The translations under genes were made by a program, and so were the position numbers. 64,000 bases of DNA, taken from NCBI GenBank assembly GCA_942159475.1, contig OW804099.1:3423912-3487911 (forward strand), read 5' to 3'. Positions 48,840 to 61,070 of this stretch are shown here, one piece after another. Positions within the stretch are counted from its first letter, which is position 1. Every line of letters begins with the position of its first letter. Under the pieces are notes generated by a model. It did no database searches, was not told where the DNA came from, and was given only the letters and a program-made list of their open reading frames with translations. Source of the stretch: Sthenelais limicola. Lineage: Eukaryota; Annelida; Polychaeta; Phyllodocida; Sigalionidae.

Positions 48840-50030
48840 GATGGAGAGGAGAAAGTGGCAGGAGAAAGTGGCAGGAGAGAGAGAAAGGAGAGAAAGAAAG
48901 GAGGAATGGAAAGGAGAAAGATGGAAAAAGGGGGAGAGAGACAGGAGGAAGGAGGAGGTGAGAGAAAGAAAGGAGGACGTGAGAGGAAGAAAAGAGAAAC
49001 TTGGAGGGAGAGAAGGAGAGAGAGAGGGAGACGAGAAAGAGATAGAGATTCGAGAGAGAAGGGAGATTCGAGAGAAACGGGGAGGTTGGAAAGAGAAAAG
49101 GGAGAGAGATGTTAGAAGCAGGGAGGGAGGAGAGAGAGAAGGGAGAGGAAGGGGAGAGATAGGGAGAGAGGAGAGAGAGAAGGGAGAGGAAGGGGAGAGA
49201 GAGGAGAGAGAGGAGAGAGAGGAGAGAGAGGGGAGAGAGGAGAGAGGGAGAGAGAGGAGAGAGAGGGGGGGAGAGAGAGGGGGGAGAGAGAGGGAGAGAG
49301 GAGAGAGAGAGGGAGAGGAAGGGGAGAGATAGGGAGAGAGGAGAGAGAGAAGGGAGAGGAAGGGGAGAGATAGGGAGAGAGGAGAGAGAGAAGGGAGAGG
49401 AAGGGGAGAGATAGGGAGAGAGGAGAGAGAGAAGGGAGAGGAAGGGGAGAGAGAGGAGAGGGAGGAGAGAGCGGAGAGAGAGGGAGAGGGGAGAGGAAGG
49501 AGATATAGAGGAGTTAGAGGAGAGATAGGGAGGGAGGAGAGAGAGAGAAGAGAGAGAGGAGAGGGAGGAGAGAGAGGAGAGAGAGGAGGAGGAGAGAGAG
49601 AGGAGAGAGAGGAGAGAGAGGGAGAGAGAGAGGAGAGAGAGGGGAGAGAGGAGAGGGAGGAGTGGGAGGAGAGAGAGGAGAGAGAGGGAGAGGGGAGAGG
49701 GAGAGGGGAGAGGGAGGAGAGATAGAGGAGAGAGAGGAGAGAGAAGGGAGATAGGGAGGGAGGAGAGAGAGAAGGGAGAGGAAGGGGAGAGATAGGGAGA
49801 GAGGAGAGATAGGGAGGAAGGAGAGAGAGAGAAGGGAGAGGAGAGAGGGAGGAGAGAGAGAAGAGAGAGAGGAGAGGGAGGAGAGAGAGGAGAGAGAGGG
49901 AGAGGAGAGAGAGAGAAGGGAGAGGAGAGAGGGAGGAGAGAGAGAAGAGAGAGAGGAGAGGGAGGAGAGAGAGGAGAGAGAGGGAGAGGAGAGAGAGGGA
50001 GGAGAAAGAGAGTAGGGAGATGAAGGATAA
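48840..50030. repeat. GA-rich homopurine array
   Basis: GAGAGAGGAGAGAGAGGGAG-type sequence of about 1.2 kb with embedded GGAAGGGGAGAGATAGGGAG blocks repeated every about 60 bp near 49.14-49.45 kb. Arg/Glu and Ser/Leu ORFs are artefacts. Confidence 0.96.
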
Positions 50031-50269
50031 CGGGGGAGCTAAGAGAAGGGAGATAGATGGGGGAAGGGAACCAGTGGTGAGCACACGGTGAGTAGCTCTC
50101 TCTTACACGTGTATAAGCCGTCAGAAGTGGCGGGGATGGCTGGAGTCGTGGTGAGATAAGACACGAGTGAGAAGGCCTTAAAGCTACACCTGTATATATA
50201 CACTCACTAGGTGTTACACAACATCACTCCCTCTCATGTACAGTTCACAAGTTTACTGGAGAAATAAGC

Positions 50270-50450
50270 AGGCGGTGTGTGGGTGTGTGGGTGTGTGGGT
50301 GTGTGGGTGTGTGGGTGTGTGGGCGGGTGTGCTGGTGTGTGGGTGTATGTGTGTGTGTGGGGGGGGGGGGGGGGGGGTGCGGGTGTGTGTGGGTGTGTGG
50401 GTGTGGGTGTTTGTGGGTGTGTGGGTGTGTGTGTAGGGGGGGGGGGGGGC
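50270..50450. repeat. GTGTGG repeat with poly-G runs
   Basis: GGGTGTGT hexamer-like repeats with two G runs, about 50359-50377 and 50436-50448. Confidence 0.95.
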
Positions 50451-50633
50451 AGCGTGGGCGTACTTAACTCTAGACTCGGCCTCTTTTTAAAAGCTACATT
50501 GCTTTTTAAAGCTATTTAAAAGTTCCACTCAGCAACTATTGCTCAGCATGCGAATTCTATCTGTATTTATAAGTCACATATCAACATCATGTAACCGTAA
50601 CGTAACATGTCGGCCATCACGTATACATACCCG

Positions 50634-50771
50634 CTGCACAACCGCCTCACCACCAACCCACTCCTGCTCTACTCTGCACCTCTATACTCACCCTTCCACC
50701 CACTGCACAACCGCCTTACCACCAACCCACTCCTGCTCCACTCTGCACCTCTATACTCACCCTTCCACGCA
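50634..50771. repeat. 69-bp direct duplication
   Basis: Two adjacent copies beginning CTGCACAACCGCC, differing at few positions. Confidence 0.92.
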
Positions 50772-51149
50772 CTATAACCACCTCAGGCAACGACTAAACA
50801 GATTAAAAACCTCCATGTGCGACCTGTTGGTATAATTATACACCAAACAGTGTATCAGCAGCCCCTCAATGCCGGCCATTAATCTTTAATATTTCTCACT
50901 CTGCTCGTCTCCAGACCTTCCCCACTCACTCCCACTCCTCGCCAATGTCTCCTCCTCAGGCCCTCTCCTCCACACAATTCCCTCCTTGTTTCATTTCTCT
51001 CAGCCAATTATCCCCCCATTAACTAATGGGCTGCCCCACTACGCCCCACTACCCCCCACCCCCCACCCCCCACAGCTTGGGTGGGCTGGTCCATTGAGGG
51101 CCTCATTATTGGCGACTGAGCCTTTGATCAGTGGACGGTGTCTGACTGA

Positions 51150-51915
51150 GGGGTGGCCGGGGGTAGGGGGAGGGGGAGGGGGAGGGGGAGGAGGGGGAGA
51201 GGAGGAGGATGGGGAGGGGAGGAGGGGAGGGGGAGGGGGAGGAGGGGAGGAGGGGAGGAGGGGAGGAGGGGAGGAGGGGAGGAGGGGAGGAGGGGAGGAG
51301 GGGAGGAGGGGAGGAGGAGGAGAGGAGGAGGAGGGGAGGGGGAGGTGGTGGAGGAGGGGGAGGAGGAGGGGGAGGAGGAGGGGGAGGAGGAGGGGGAGGA
51401 GGAGGAGGAGGAGGAGGGGGAGGAGGAGGGGGAGGAGGAGGGGGAGGAGGAGGAGGGGGAGAGGGAGGGGGAGGGGAGGAGAGGAGGGGGGAGGGGGAGG
51501 AGGGGGAGGAGGAGGGGGAGGGGGAGAGGGAGGGGGAGAGGGAGGGGGAGGGGAGGAGGGGGAGGAGGGGGAGGAGGGGGAGGAGGGGGAGGAGGGGGAG
51601 GAGGGGGAGGAGGGGGAGGAGGGGGAGGAGGGGGAGGAGGGGGAGGAGGGGGAGGAGGGGGAGGAGGGGGAGGAGGGGGAGGAGGGGGAGGAGGGGGAGG
51701 AGGGGGAGGAGGGGGAGGAGGGGGAGGAGGGGGAGGAGGGGGAGGAGGGGGAGGAGGGGGAGGAGGGGGAGGAGGGGGAGGAGGGGGAGGAGGGGGACGG
51801 TGTCTTACTGAGAGGGGGAGGGGAGGGGGAGGGGGAGGGGGAGGGGGAGGGGGAGGGGGAGGCGGAGGCGGAGGGGGAGGGGGAGGGGGAGGGGGAGGAG
51901 AGGATGGGGGGGTAA
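51150..51915. repeat. homopurine G-rich array, 9-bp core AGGAGGGGG
   Basis: About 765 bp of G/A-only sequence on the plus strand. At about 51558-51797 it is a near-perfect 9-bp repeat of about 26 copies; the borders carry the related sequences GGACGGTGTCTGACTGAG and GGACGGTGTCTTACTGAG (about 51133 and 51795). Expected to form G-quadruplex or triplex structures. Confidence 0.96.
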
Positions 51916-52640
51916 TAAGTCTAGTCATCAAAATATACAGTATAGGGGATTTATACCGTGCAACTCTGGGCTGGAAAGTCCATATTAATCATGTACCAAG
52001 GTAGGGGATAATCGTCCCGGTAGTGGTTTAAGTAGGAAATTAAACCCTATAATATTACTTTGGTTTGTTTATTCACTAGCTTTTGGCCTGTATTTTGTGC
52101 CCTTCATCAGTTAGATATTGTTAAGTAACATATAATTACAATTGTATTAAACATTTGAAAATAATGATAATAATGAACTGAGAGTAATAATCGTCGGTAT
52201 TTATCATCACGTATCATTGTTCAAAGAGTAAGAACATTCAGGTCTAAATATACTAATATTAATGAAGACAAAAGCATATCTTGAATCTGAGTCACTTCAT
52301 GGCCATTAATGAAGACCTTTGAGACTACAACAATCTGTCCACACGATGCCATATAAAAGCTGGAGGAAAAACAATACTTTAACTAAAGTCCACCGAAGTG
52401 TTAAATTCATGCAGTTATAAATCAGCAAACTATCTCGAAACCACTGCACATACAATTGAAGCCTGGAAGTCATTTACGTTTATGTTCATCACTGTGTGCT
52501 TACATACAATGTTCATCACTGTGTGCTAAGATAACATGTATATGTATTATAGTTGCTCTGTATAACATATTCTAGTACGTATATACTATTGTACATTCTT
52601 CTTTGATTCACTGTAATTTGTCTTGCTTTAACTTCCTGGT
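51916..52640. other. unique AT-rich DNA with a retroelement-like tail
   Basis: 52061-52110 on the minus strand reads CTGATGAAGGGCACAAAATA, then CAGGCCAAAAGCTAGTG and AATAAAC, resembling the ends of Penelope-like or other invertebrate retroelements. A 27-bp direct duplication containing ATGTTCATCACTGTGTGCT lies at about 52481-52530. No exon. Confidence 0.4.
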
Positions 52641-53690
52641 TCTGCACTTCCTGAGTATGACCATAAAGTGCCTTTCTGTCTCTGTCTCTCTCCCGTCTTC
52701 TCTATCTCTATTTCCTGGGTACGACCATAAAGTGCCTTTCTGTCTCTGTCTCTCTCCCGTCTTCTCTATCTCTATTTCCTGGGTACGACCATAAAGTGCC
52801 TTTCTGTCTCTGTCTTTCTCCCTTCTTCTCTATCTCTATTTCCTGGGTAAGACCATTAAGTGCCTTTCTGTCTCTGTCTCTCTCTCCCTTCTTCTCTATC
52901 TCTATTTCCTGGGTAAAAGCATAAAGTGCCTTTCTGTCTCTTTTCCCTGTCTCTTTCCCTTCTTCTCTATCTCTATTTCCTGGGTAAGACCATAAAGTGT
53001 CTTTCTGTCTCTTTTCCCTGTCTCTTTCTCTTCTTCTCTATCTCTATTTCCTGGGTAAGACCATAAAGTGTCTTTCTGTCTCTTTTCTCTGTCTCTTTCC
53101 CTTCTTCTCTATCTCTATTTCCTGGGTAAGACCATAAAGTGCCTTTCTGTCTCTGTCTCTCTCTCCCTTCTTCTCTATCTCTATTTCCTTGGTACGACCA
53201 TAAAGTGCCTTTCTGTCTCTGTCTCTCTCCCTTCTTCTCTACCTCTATTTCCTGGGTACGACCATAAAGTGGCTTTCTGTCTCTGTCTCTCTCTCCCTTC
53301 TTCTCTATCTCTATTTCCTGGGTAAGACCATAAAGTGCCTTTCTGTCTCTGTCTCTCTCTCCCTTCTTCTCTATCTCTATTTCCTGGGTAAGACCATAAA
53401 GTGTCTTTCTGTCTCTTTTCTCTGTCTCTTTCCCTTCTTCTCTATCTCTATTTCCTGGGTAAGACCATAAAGTGCCTTTCTGTCTCTTTTCTCTGTCTCT
53501 CTCTCCCTTCTTCTCTATCTCTATTTCCTGGGTAAAAGCATAAAGTGCCTTTCTGTCTCTTTTTCTCTGTCTCTCTCTCCCTTCTTCTCTATCTCTATTT
53601 CCTGCATAGGTATGACTATAAACTGCCTTTCTGTCTCTTTACTCTGTCTCTCTCTCCCTTCCTCTCTATCTCTATATCCTGGGTATGATC
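52640..53690. repeat. about 75-95 bp minisatellite, about 12 copies
   Basis: Unit TTTCCTGGGTAAGACCATAA plus AGTGCCTTTCTGTCTCTGTC and TCTCTCCCTTCTTCTCTATC. Length varies through the CT tract. One monomer is found in inverse orientation at 22621-22800, outside the array. Confidence 0.95.
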
Positions 53691-54463
53691 ATACACTGCC
53701 TCCCTCTCAGCTCTCCCGCCCTTGATATAACCATATTAAATGTGTTGATAAAGGCTTCACTCACTTCCTGGTTCTGTATATATACTTGTTCGGTTTTATT
53801 GGGACTGGACAACCAAGAACTTGTCGATATGTCTTTTATTATATACTTGAACAGTTACTAGAGTGCCCCAATTGGATTGGTTCATGACGTTGTGCCGTTA
53901 GTGGCTGCTGTCTAGCGCTCACTTGCATGTTGTGAAAGTTTTCAGGGATAGTTCTGATAATTTGGCAACAAATACAGTAAAGTACTAATAAGGTAAATAT
54001 AACAAATAAATCTACAGATCAATATGTAATAATTACAAAATGGCACTCGGGTATCATAGAGATGATAAAAACACAACTCGCCCCTTCAGGACTCATTCTT
54101 CAGTTTGTCTCAACCCAATTATAAACCTACATGTTTGGCTCCTATTTGTATAACACCCTTGTGTATAAATAAACAATTCTGTTAATTGCATTGAATTTTG
54201 AAATACTGATAGAAGCAAGTTATTGATATCATAACTAATACTAAAGTTGTAACCAATTTCATTAAAATATAAAACTATTTGACAACAAAGCTGAGATATA
54301 TATATATTATGTAAAGAGTGAGTTGACTAGTATAGAGAACTCATGAGGAGTGGGATGAACAATCATCCATATTCCACTGGAAACAAGTGCCATTTTGTGG
54401 TGAGTGATAAAAGGGGACTTGGTCGATTCGACCACAGTGTGATTGACTGCCATCACAGCCTGG
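53691..54463. other. unique DNA flanking two arrays
   Basis: 53691-53760 matches the dispersed copy at 22.6 kb. At 54071-54105 (minus strand) CTGAAGAATGAGTCCTGAAG followed by GGGCGAGTTGTG resembles a retroelement tail. No exon. Confidence 0.45.
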
Positions 54464-57400
54464 GCTATGGACTGTTAAACTTAAGACTGGAACCGCATAA
54501 TGCTGCAATGCCTAGGGTCTGTTATACTCAAGACTGGAACTGCATAATGCTGCAATGCCTAGGGACTGTTATACTCAAGATTGGAACTGTATAATGCTGC
54601 AATGCCTAGGGTCTGTTATACTCAAGACTGGAACTGCATAATGCTGCAATGCCTAGGGTCTGTTATACTCAAGACTGGAACTGCATAATGCTGCAATGCC
54701 TAGGGACTGTTATACTCAAGATTAGAACCGCATAATGCTGCAATGCCTAGGGTCTGTTATACTCAAGACTGGAACTGCATAATGCTGCAATGCCTAGGGA
54801 CTGTTATACTCAAGATTAGAACTGCATAATGCTGCAATGCCTAGGGACTGTTATACTCAAGATTAGAACTGTATAATGCTGCAATGCCTAGGGTCTGTTA
54901 TACTCAATATTAGAACTGTATAATGCTGCATTGCCTAGGGTCTGTTATACTCAATATTAGAACTGTATAATGCTGCAATGCCTAGGGTCTGTTATACTCA
55001 ATAATAGAACTGTATAATGCTGCAATGCCTAGGGTCTGTTATACTCAATAATAGAACTGTATTATGCTGCAATGCCTAGGGACTGTTATACTCAAGATTA
55101 GAACTGTACTATGCTGCAATGCCTATGGTCTGTTATACTCAATAATAGAACTGTATAATGCTGCAATGCCTAGGGTCTGTTATACTCAATATTAGAACTG
55201 TATAATGCTGCAATGCCTAGGGACTGTTATACTCAATAATAGAACTGTATAATGCTGCAATGCCTAGGGTCTGTTATACTCAATATTAGAACTGTATAAT
55301 GCTGCAATGCCTAGGGTCTGTTATACTCAATATTAGAACTGTACAATGCTGCAATGCCTAGGGTCTGCTATACTCAATATTAGAACTGTACAATGCTGCA
55401 ATGCCTATGGTCTGTTATACTCAATATTAGAACTGTACAATGCTGCAATGCCTAGGGACTGTTATACTCAATATTAGAACTGTACAATGCTGCAATGCCT
55501 AGGGACTGTTATACTCAAGACTGGAACTGTACAATGCTGCAATGCCTAGGGTCTGTTATACTCAATATTAGAACTGTACAATGCTGCAATGCCTAGGGTC
55601 TGTTATACTCAATATTAGAACTGTATAATGCTGCAATGCCTAAAGTCTGTTATACTCAATATTAGAACTGTATAACGCTGCAATGCCTAGGGACTGTTAT
55701 ACTCAATATTAGAACTGTATAATGCTGCAATGCCTATGGTCTGTTATACTCAAGATTAGAACTGCATAATGCTGCAATGCCTAGGGACTGTTATACTCAA
55801 TATTAGAACCGCATAATGCTGCAATGCCTAGGGTCTGTTATACTCAATATTAGAACTGTATAATGCTGCAATGCCTATGGTCTGTTATACTTAAGATTAG
55901 AACCGCATAATGCTGCAATGCCTAGGGACTGTTATACTCAATATTAGAACTGCATAATGCTGCAATGCCTAGGGTCTGTTATACTCAAGATTAGAACTGT
56001 ATAATGCTGCAATGCCTAGGGACTGTTATACTCAATATTAGAACCGCATAATGCTGCAATGCCTATGGTCTGTTATACGCAATACTGGAACTGTATAATG
56101 CTGCAATGCCTAGGGTCTGTTATACTCAAGAATAGAACTGTATAATGCTGCAATGCCTAGGGTCTGTTATACTCAATATTATAACTGTATAATGCTGCAA
56201 TGCCTAGGGACTGTTATACTCAAGACTGGAACTGTATAATGCTGCAATGCCTAGGGACTGTTATACTCAATATTAGAACTGCATAATGCTGCAATGCCTA
56301 GGGTCTGTTATACTCAATATTAGAACTGTATAATGCTGCAATGCCTAGGGACTGTTATACTCAAGACTGGAACTGTATAATGCTGCAATGCCTAGGGACT
56401 GTTATACTCAATATTAGAACTGTATAATGCTGCAATGCCTAGGGTCTGTTATACTCAATATTAGAACTGCATAATGCTGCAATGCCTAGGGTCTGTTATA
56501 CTCAATATTAGAACTGCATAATGCTGCAATGCCTAGGGTCTGTTATACTCAATATTAGAACTGTATAATGCTGCAATGCCTATGGACTGTTATACTCAAT
56601 ATTAGAACTGTATAATGCTGCAATGCCTATGGTCTGTTATACTCAATATTAGAACTGTATAATGCTGCAATGCCTAGGGTCTGTTATACTCAATATTAGA
56701 ACTGTACAATGCTGCAATGCCTAGGGACTGTTATACTCAAGATTAGAACTGTATTATGCTGCAATGCCTATGGTCTGTTATACTCAATATTAGAACTGTA
56801 TAATGCTGCAATGCCTAGGGTCTGTTATACTCAATATTAGAACTGTATAATGCTGCAATGCCTAGGGACTGTTATACTCAAGACTGGAACTGTATAATGC
56901 TGCAATGCCTATGGTCTGTTATACTCAATATTAGAACTGTATTATGCTGCAATGCCTAGGGACTGTTATACTCAAGACTGGAACTGTATTATGCTGCAAT
57001 GCCTATGGTCTGTTATACTCAAGACTGGAACTGTATAATGCTGCAATGCCTAGGGTCTGTTATACTCAATATTAGAACTGTATAATGCTGCAATGCCTAT
57101 GGTCTGTTATACTCAATATTAGAACTGTATTATGCTGCAATGCCTATGGTCTGTTATACTCAATATTAGAACTGTATAATGCTGCAATGCCTATGGTCTG
57201 TTATACTCAATATTAGAACTGTATAATGCTGCAATGCCTATGGTCTGTTATACTCAATATTAGAACTGTATTATGCTGCAATGCCTATGGTCTGTTATAC
57301 TCAATAATAGAACTGTATAATGCTGCAATGCCTAGGGTCTGTTATACTCAATATTAGAACTGTATAATGCTGCAATGCCTAGGGTCTGTTATACTCAATA

Positions 57401-59362
57401 TTAGAACTGTATTATGCTGCAATGCCTATGGTCTGTTATACTCAATATTACAACTGTATAATGCTGCAATGCCTAGGGTCTGTTATACTCAATATTAGAA
57501 CTGTATAATGCTGCAATGCCTATGGACTGTTATACTCAATATTAGAACTGTATAATGCTGCAATGTCTAGGGTCTGTTATACTCAATATTAGAACTGTAT
57601 AATGCTGCAATGCCTATGGTCTGTTATACTCAATATTAGAACTGTACAATGCTGCAATGCCTAGGGTCTGTTATACTCAAGATTAGAACTGTATAATGCT
57701 GCAATGCCTATGGTCTGTTATACTCAAGATTAGAACTGTATAATGCTGCAATGCCTATGGTCTGTTTTACTCAATATTAGAACTGTACAATGCTGCAATG
57801 CCTAGGGTCTGTTATACTCAAGACTGGAACTGTATAATGCTGCAATGCCTAGGGACTGTTATACTCAAGATTAGAACTGTATAATGCTGCAATGCCTAGG
57901 GTCTGTTATACTCAATACTGGAACTGTATAACGCTGCAATGCCTAGGGACTGTTATACTCAATATTAGAACTGTATAATGCTGCAATGCCTAGGGTCTGT
58001 TATACTCAATACTGGAACTGTATAATGCTGCAATGCCTAGGGTCTGTTATACTCAAGACTGGAACTGTATAATGCTGCAATGCCTAGGGTCTGTTATACT
58101 CAAGATTAGAACTGTATAATGCTGCAATGCCTATGGTCTGTTATACTCAAGATTAGAACTGTATAATGCTGCAATGCCTAGGGTCTGTTATACTCAATAT
58201 TAGAACTGTACAATGCTGCAATGCCTAGGGTCTGTTATACTCAATATTAGAACTGTATAATGCTGCAATGCCTATGGACTGTTATACTCAATATTAGAAC
58301 TGTATAATGCTGCAATGCCTAGGGTCTGTTATACTCAAGGTTAGAACTGTATAATGCTGCAATGCCTAAAGTCTGTTATACTCAATATTAGAACTGTATA
58401 ATGCTGCAATGCCTAGGGTCTGTTATACTCAAGACTGGAACTGTATAATGCTGCAATGCCTAGGGTCTGTTATACTCAAGGTTAGAACTGTATAATGCTG
58501 CAATGCCTAGGGTCTGTTATACTCAATAATAGAACTGTACAATGCTGCAATGCCTAGGGTCTGTTATACGCAATACTGGAACTGTATAATGCTGCAATGC
58601 CTAGGGTCTGTTATACTCAATATTAGAACTGTATAATGCTGCAATGCCTAGGGTCTGTTATACTCAAGGTTAGAACTGTATTATGCTGCAATGCCTAGGG
58701 TCTGTTATACTCAAGGTTAGAACTGTATAATGCTGCAATGCCTAGGGTCTGTTATACTCAAGACTGGAACTGTATTATGCTGCAATGCCTAGGGTCTGTT
58801 ATACTCAAGGTTAGAACTGTATAATGCTGCAATGCCTAGGGTCTGTTATACTCAAGGTTAGAACTGTATTATGCTGCAATGCCTATGGTCTGTTATACTC
58901 AAGACTGGAACTGTATAATGCTGCAATGCCTAGGGTCTGTTATACTCAAGACTGGAACTGTATTATGCTGCAATGCCTAGGGTCTGTTATACTCAAGGTT
59001 AGAACTGTATAATGCTGCAATGCCTAGGGTCTGTTATACTCAAGGTTAGAACTGTATAATGCTGCAATGCCTAGGGTCTGTTATACTCAAGGTTAGAACT
59101 GTATAATGCTGCAATGCCTAGGGTCTGTTATACTCAAGGTTAGAACTGTATAATGCTGCAATTCCTAGGGTCTGTTATACTCAAGGTTAGAACTGTATAA
59201 TGCTGCAATGCCTAGGGTCTGTTATACTCAAGGTTAGAACTGTATAATGCTGCAATTCCTAGGGTCTGTTATACTCAAGGTTAGAACTGTATAATGCTGC
59301 AATGCCTAGGGTCTGTTATACTCAAGGTTAGAACTGTATAATGCTGCAATTCCTATGGACTG
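54464..59362. repeat. 47-bp minisatellite, about 104 copies
   Basis: Unit CCTAGGGTCTGTTATACTCA plus AGACTGGAACTGTATAATGC and TGCAATG. Variant positions (GGTC/GGAC, AGACTGG/ATATTAG/AGGTTAG, TATAAT/TACAAT) are regionally clustered, with AGGTTAG units concentrated at the right end. This points to local expansion from that edge. Confidence 0.97.
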
Positions 59363-59702
59363 TTTTAATGAAGGCTGGAACTGCTGTGGCTGGAATGTTC
59401 AAGTGCTATCTGGATGTTCCATGTTTAAGTAGGAGTATTATATTATAGTTAACTGAAGTATTATGTGCTATTTTGAGACTTTGAGCCCATTATTATTATT
59501 GTAGTCATGATGTAGTTGTACAAGGGATAGATATTAAAAGTCTGAATGAATGTTTCTATGTCCTGTAAAGGGAAATAACTAAAGTTCTTCCATGATTACT
59601 CTCATTAATAAACAGAAAGTGTGGACCAAGGAACAAATCCCTTCCGCATCTGGCCGTTAGTGTCGCTAGTGTAGCATTGACTGCCCCCATCAGTCTATAA
59701 TT

Positions 59703-59937
59703 GGGTCAGATTTTCAAAAAATGTACAATTAGCAGCTCTACACATTTAGTAAATTCTGCTAAATTAGGCGGCAATTTGGTCAATACTAGGTAAATTCGAG
59801 TATATTCGGCATTGCATTGATTCTAGCAATCTGTTTGGCTAGTTTGAACTCTATTTTGAACTTTATTTTGGTCTGAAATTTGAGTTATTTGAGAAGATTG
59901 GCGAGGTTAAATTGTACATTTTCTGAAAATCCGACCC
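59703..59937. mobile_element. MITE with about 28-bp terminal inverted repeats
   Basis: 235 bp beginning GGGTCAGATTTTC and ending GAAAATCCGACCC; arms extend to ATGTACAATT on both sides. It is flanked by AATT on each side, which could be a 4-bp target duplication or an extension of the inverted repeat. It is homologous to 4863-5126 and has no ORF. Confidence 0.8.
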
Positions 59938-60099
59938 AATTACTGTAGCACTGGGCCTCACTATGGTGGCCAGCTGTTACCCCTCCCTCCCCCCACACAG
60001 GCTCTTCCCTCACCCTCCCTACCCTCCCCCTGGTGGCTTCTCGTGTAAACATAAATAGTGCGGATTACCGACACTAGGGGCACTACTTAGTTCTCTGCC

Positions 60100-60200
60100 A
60101 GCCGCCAGATGGGGTGAGAGTGGAACCACGTGACTTATCAAGCCGCCATCTTGCCTGACGCAGCCTCGCTCTGGGCTTTTATATAAATTGTTTTCAGTTT
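60100..60200 (+). promoter_or_regulatory. promoter-like segment (E-box, YY1, TATA)
   Basis: In order on the plus strand: CCGCCAGATGGGG (60102-60114), CCACGTGAC (an E-box, about 60127), GCCGCCATCTTG (a perfect YY1 site, about 60143) and TTTTATATAAA (TATA-like, about 60177). TCAAGGTCA (a nuclear-receptor half-site) follows at about 60242. No clear downstream gene is in view. Confidence 0.35.
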
Positions 60201-60429
60201 CTACTTTCTGTCCAACCTGCGTAAGAGTGATTGCATGAGGGTCAAGGTCATTGTGATATTAATAGATTATTACGTGTGCTTACGTGTGCTTACGTGTGCT
60301 TATGTGTGCTTGTGCGTCTATTACAGTGGATCCACTTCCCCACCCCACACACACATCCTACTTCTAGCTCTCAGTTACCCTTGGTAATTTTATATTTATT
60401 CAAAAATTATTATTGTTATTTGATCCTTG

Positions 60430-60525
60430 ATGAGCCCGAAACGTCAGACCCCAATAAACTCAAACCGAATACTTATGAAACCTCTCCTGTCCCCTTCGTT
60501 TTTGGGTTAAACCCCATCACTTAAG
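60430..60525 (+). mobile_element. retroelement tail
   Basis: GAGCCCGAAACGTCAGACCC followed by AATAAA and TTCGTTTTTGGGTT, homologous to 16018-16110. Likely a 3' end of a non-autonomous or truncated retroelement. Confidence 0.45.
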
Positions 60526-60899
60526 GATTTATTCATTCAATTGATCAGTCAAATAATATTTAACAAGTGATGGTATTAAACGCATGTCTGCCTTGCGGAT
60601 GTATTCTTGCATTGCTGTTGATAACATTACAATGAATTGTACTATTGTATGAACTAAATAACATACATAATCACATAATATCATTTACATACTCATATAA
60701 CAAACTAGGATTTCCTCATTTGGTTCCATTCTTTTCCATCTAAAGCCATTAGACCAAGTGTTGGGCAGATGTTGTCTGGTATTACAAGCTCCATATTCAT
60801 ATTTTGGGGAGCCACGGAAATCATTTTCTTTGCCTTACTTATTATCGCTCACTGGAGTCTGTTAACTCTCGGCGGATTCAACGCCAAATTTTTGTATAA

Positions 60900-61070
60900 A
60901 ATATATAGAGAGAATGGAATGACCCGGCAATAATGAAAAAATTATTGGATGAGATTTGTCCGCATAAGCATGATGCCATAAGACAAAGGCAAAGCACTTA
61001 TGCGGACGAATCAAGTCCAATAAATTTTCCAATAAATTATTGCAGGCGAGTTCCATTCTATATTTATTAT
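60900..61070. mobile_element. foldback element with perfect inner hairpin
   Basis: Imperfect inverted repeat with arms of about 75 bp. Outer parts are GAATGGAA (60912-60919) and TTCCATTC (61051-61058). The inner perfect stem is GTCCGCATAAG (60958-60968) with CTTATGCGGAC (60997-61007). There is no coding support; the 64-residue minus ORF is a read-through of it. Confidence 0.6.

Noticed and set aside
48795..50084. 429-residue Ser/Leu/Pro minus ORF
   Set aside because: Translation of the GA/CT low-complexity array.
52061..52110. Hammerhead ribozyme of a Penelope-like element
   Set aside because: CTGATGA and a short stem II are present on the minus strand, but the invariant GAAA is CAAAA and no stem III/cleavage triplet can be built.
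60430..60460. Hammerhead-like TTGATGAGCCCGAAACGTC
   Set aside because: The core is CTTGATGA and there is no stem II hairpin, so I treat it as a retroelement tail only.
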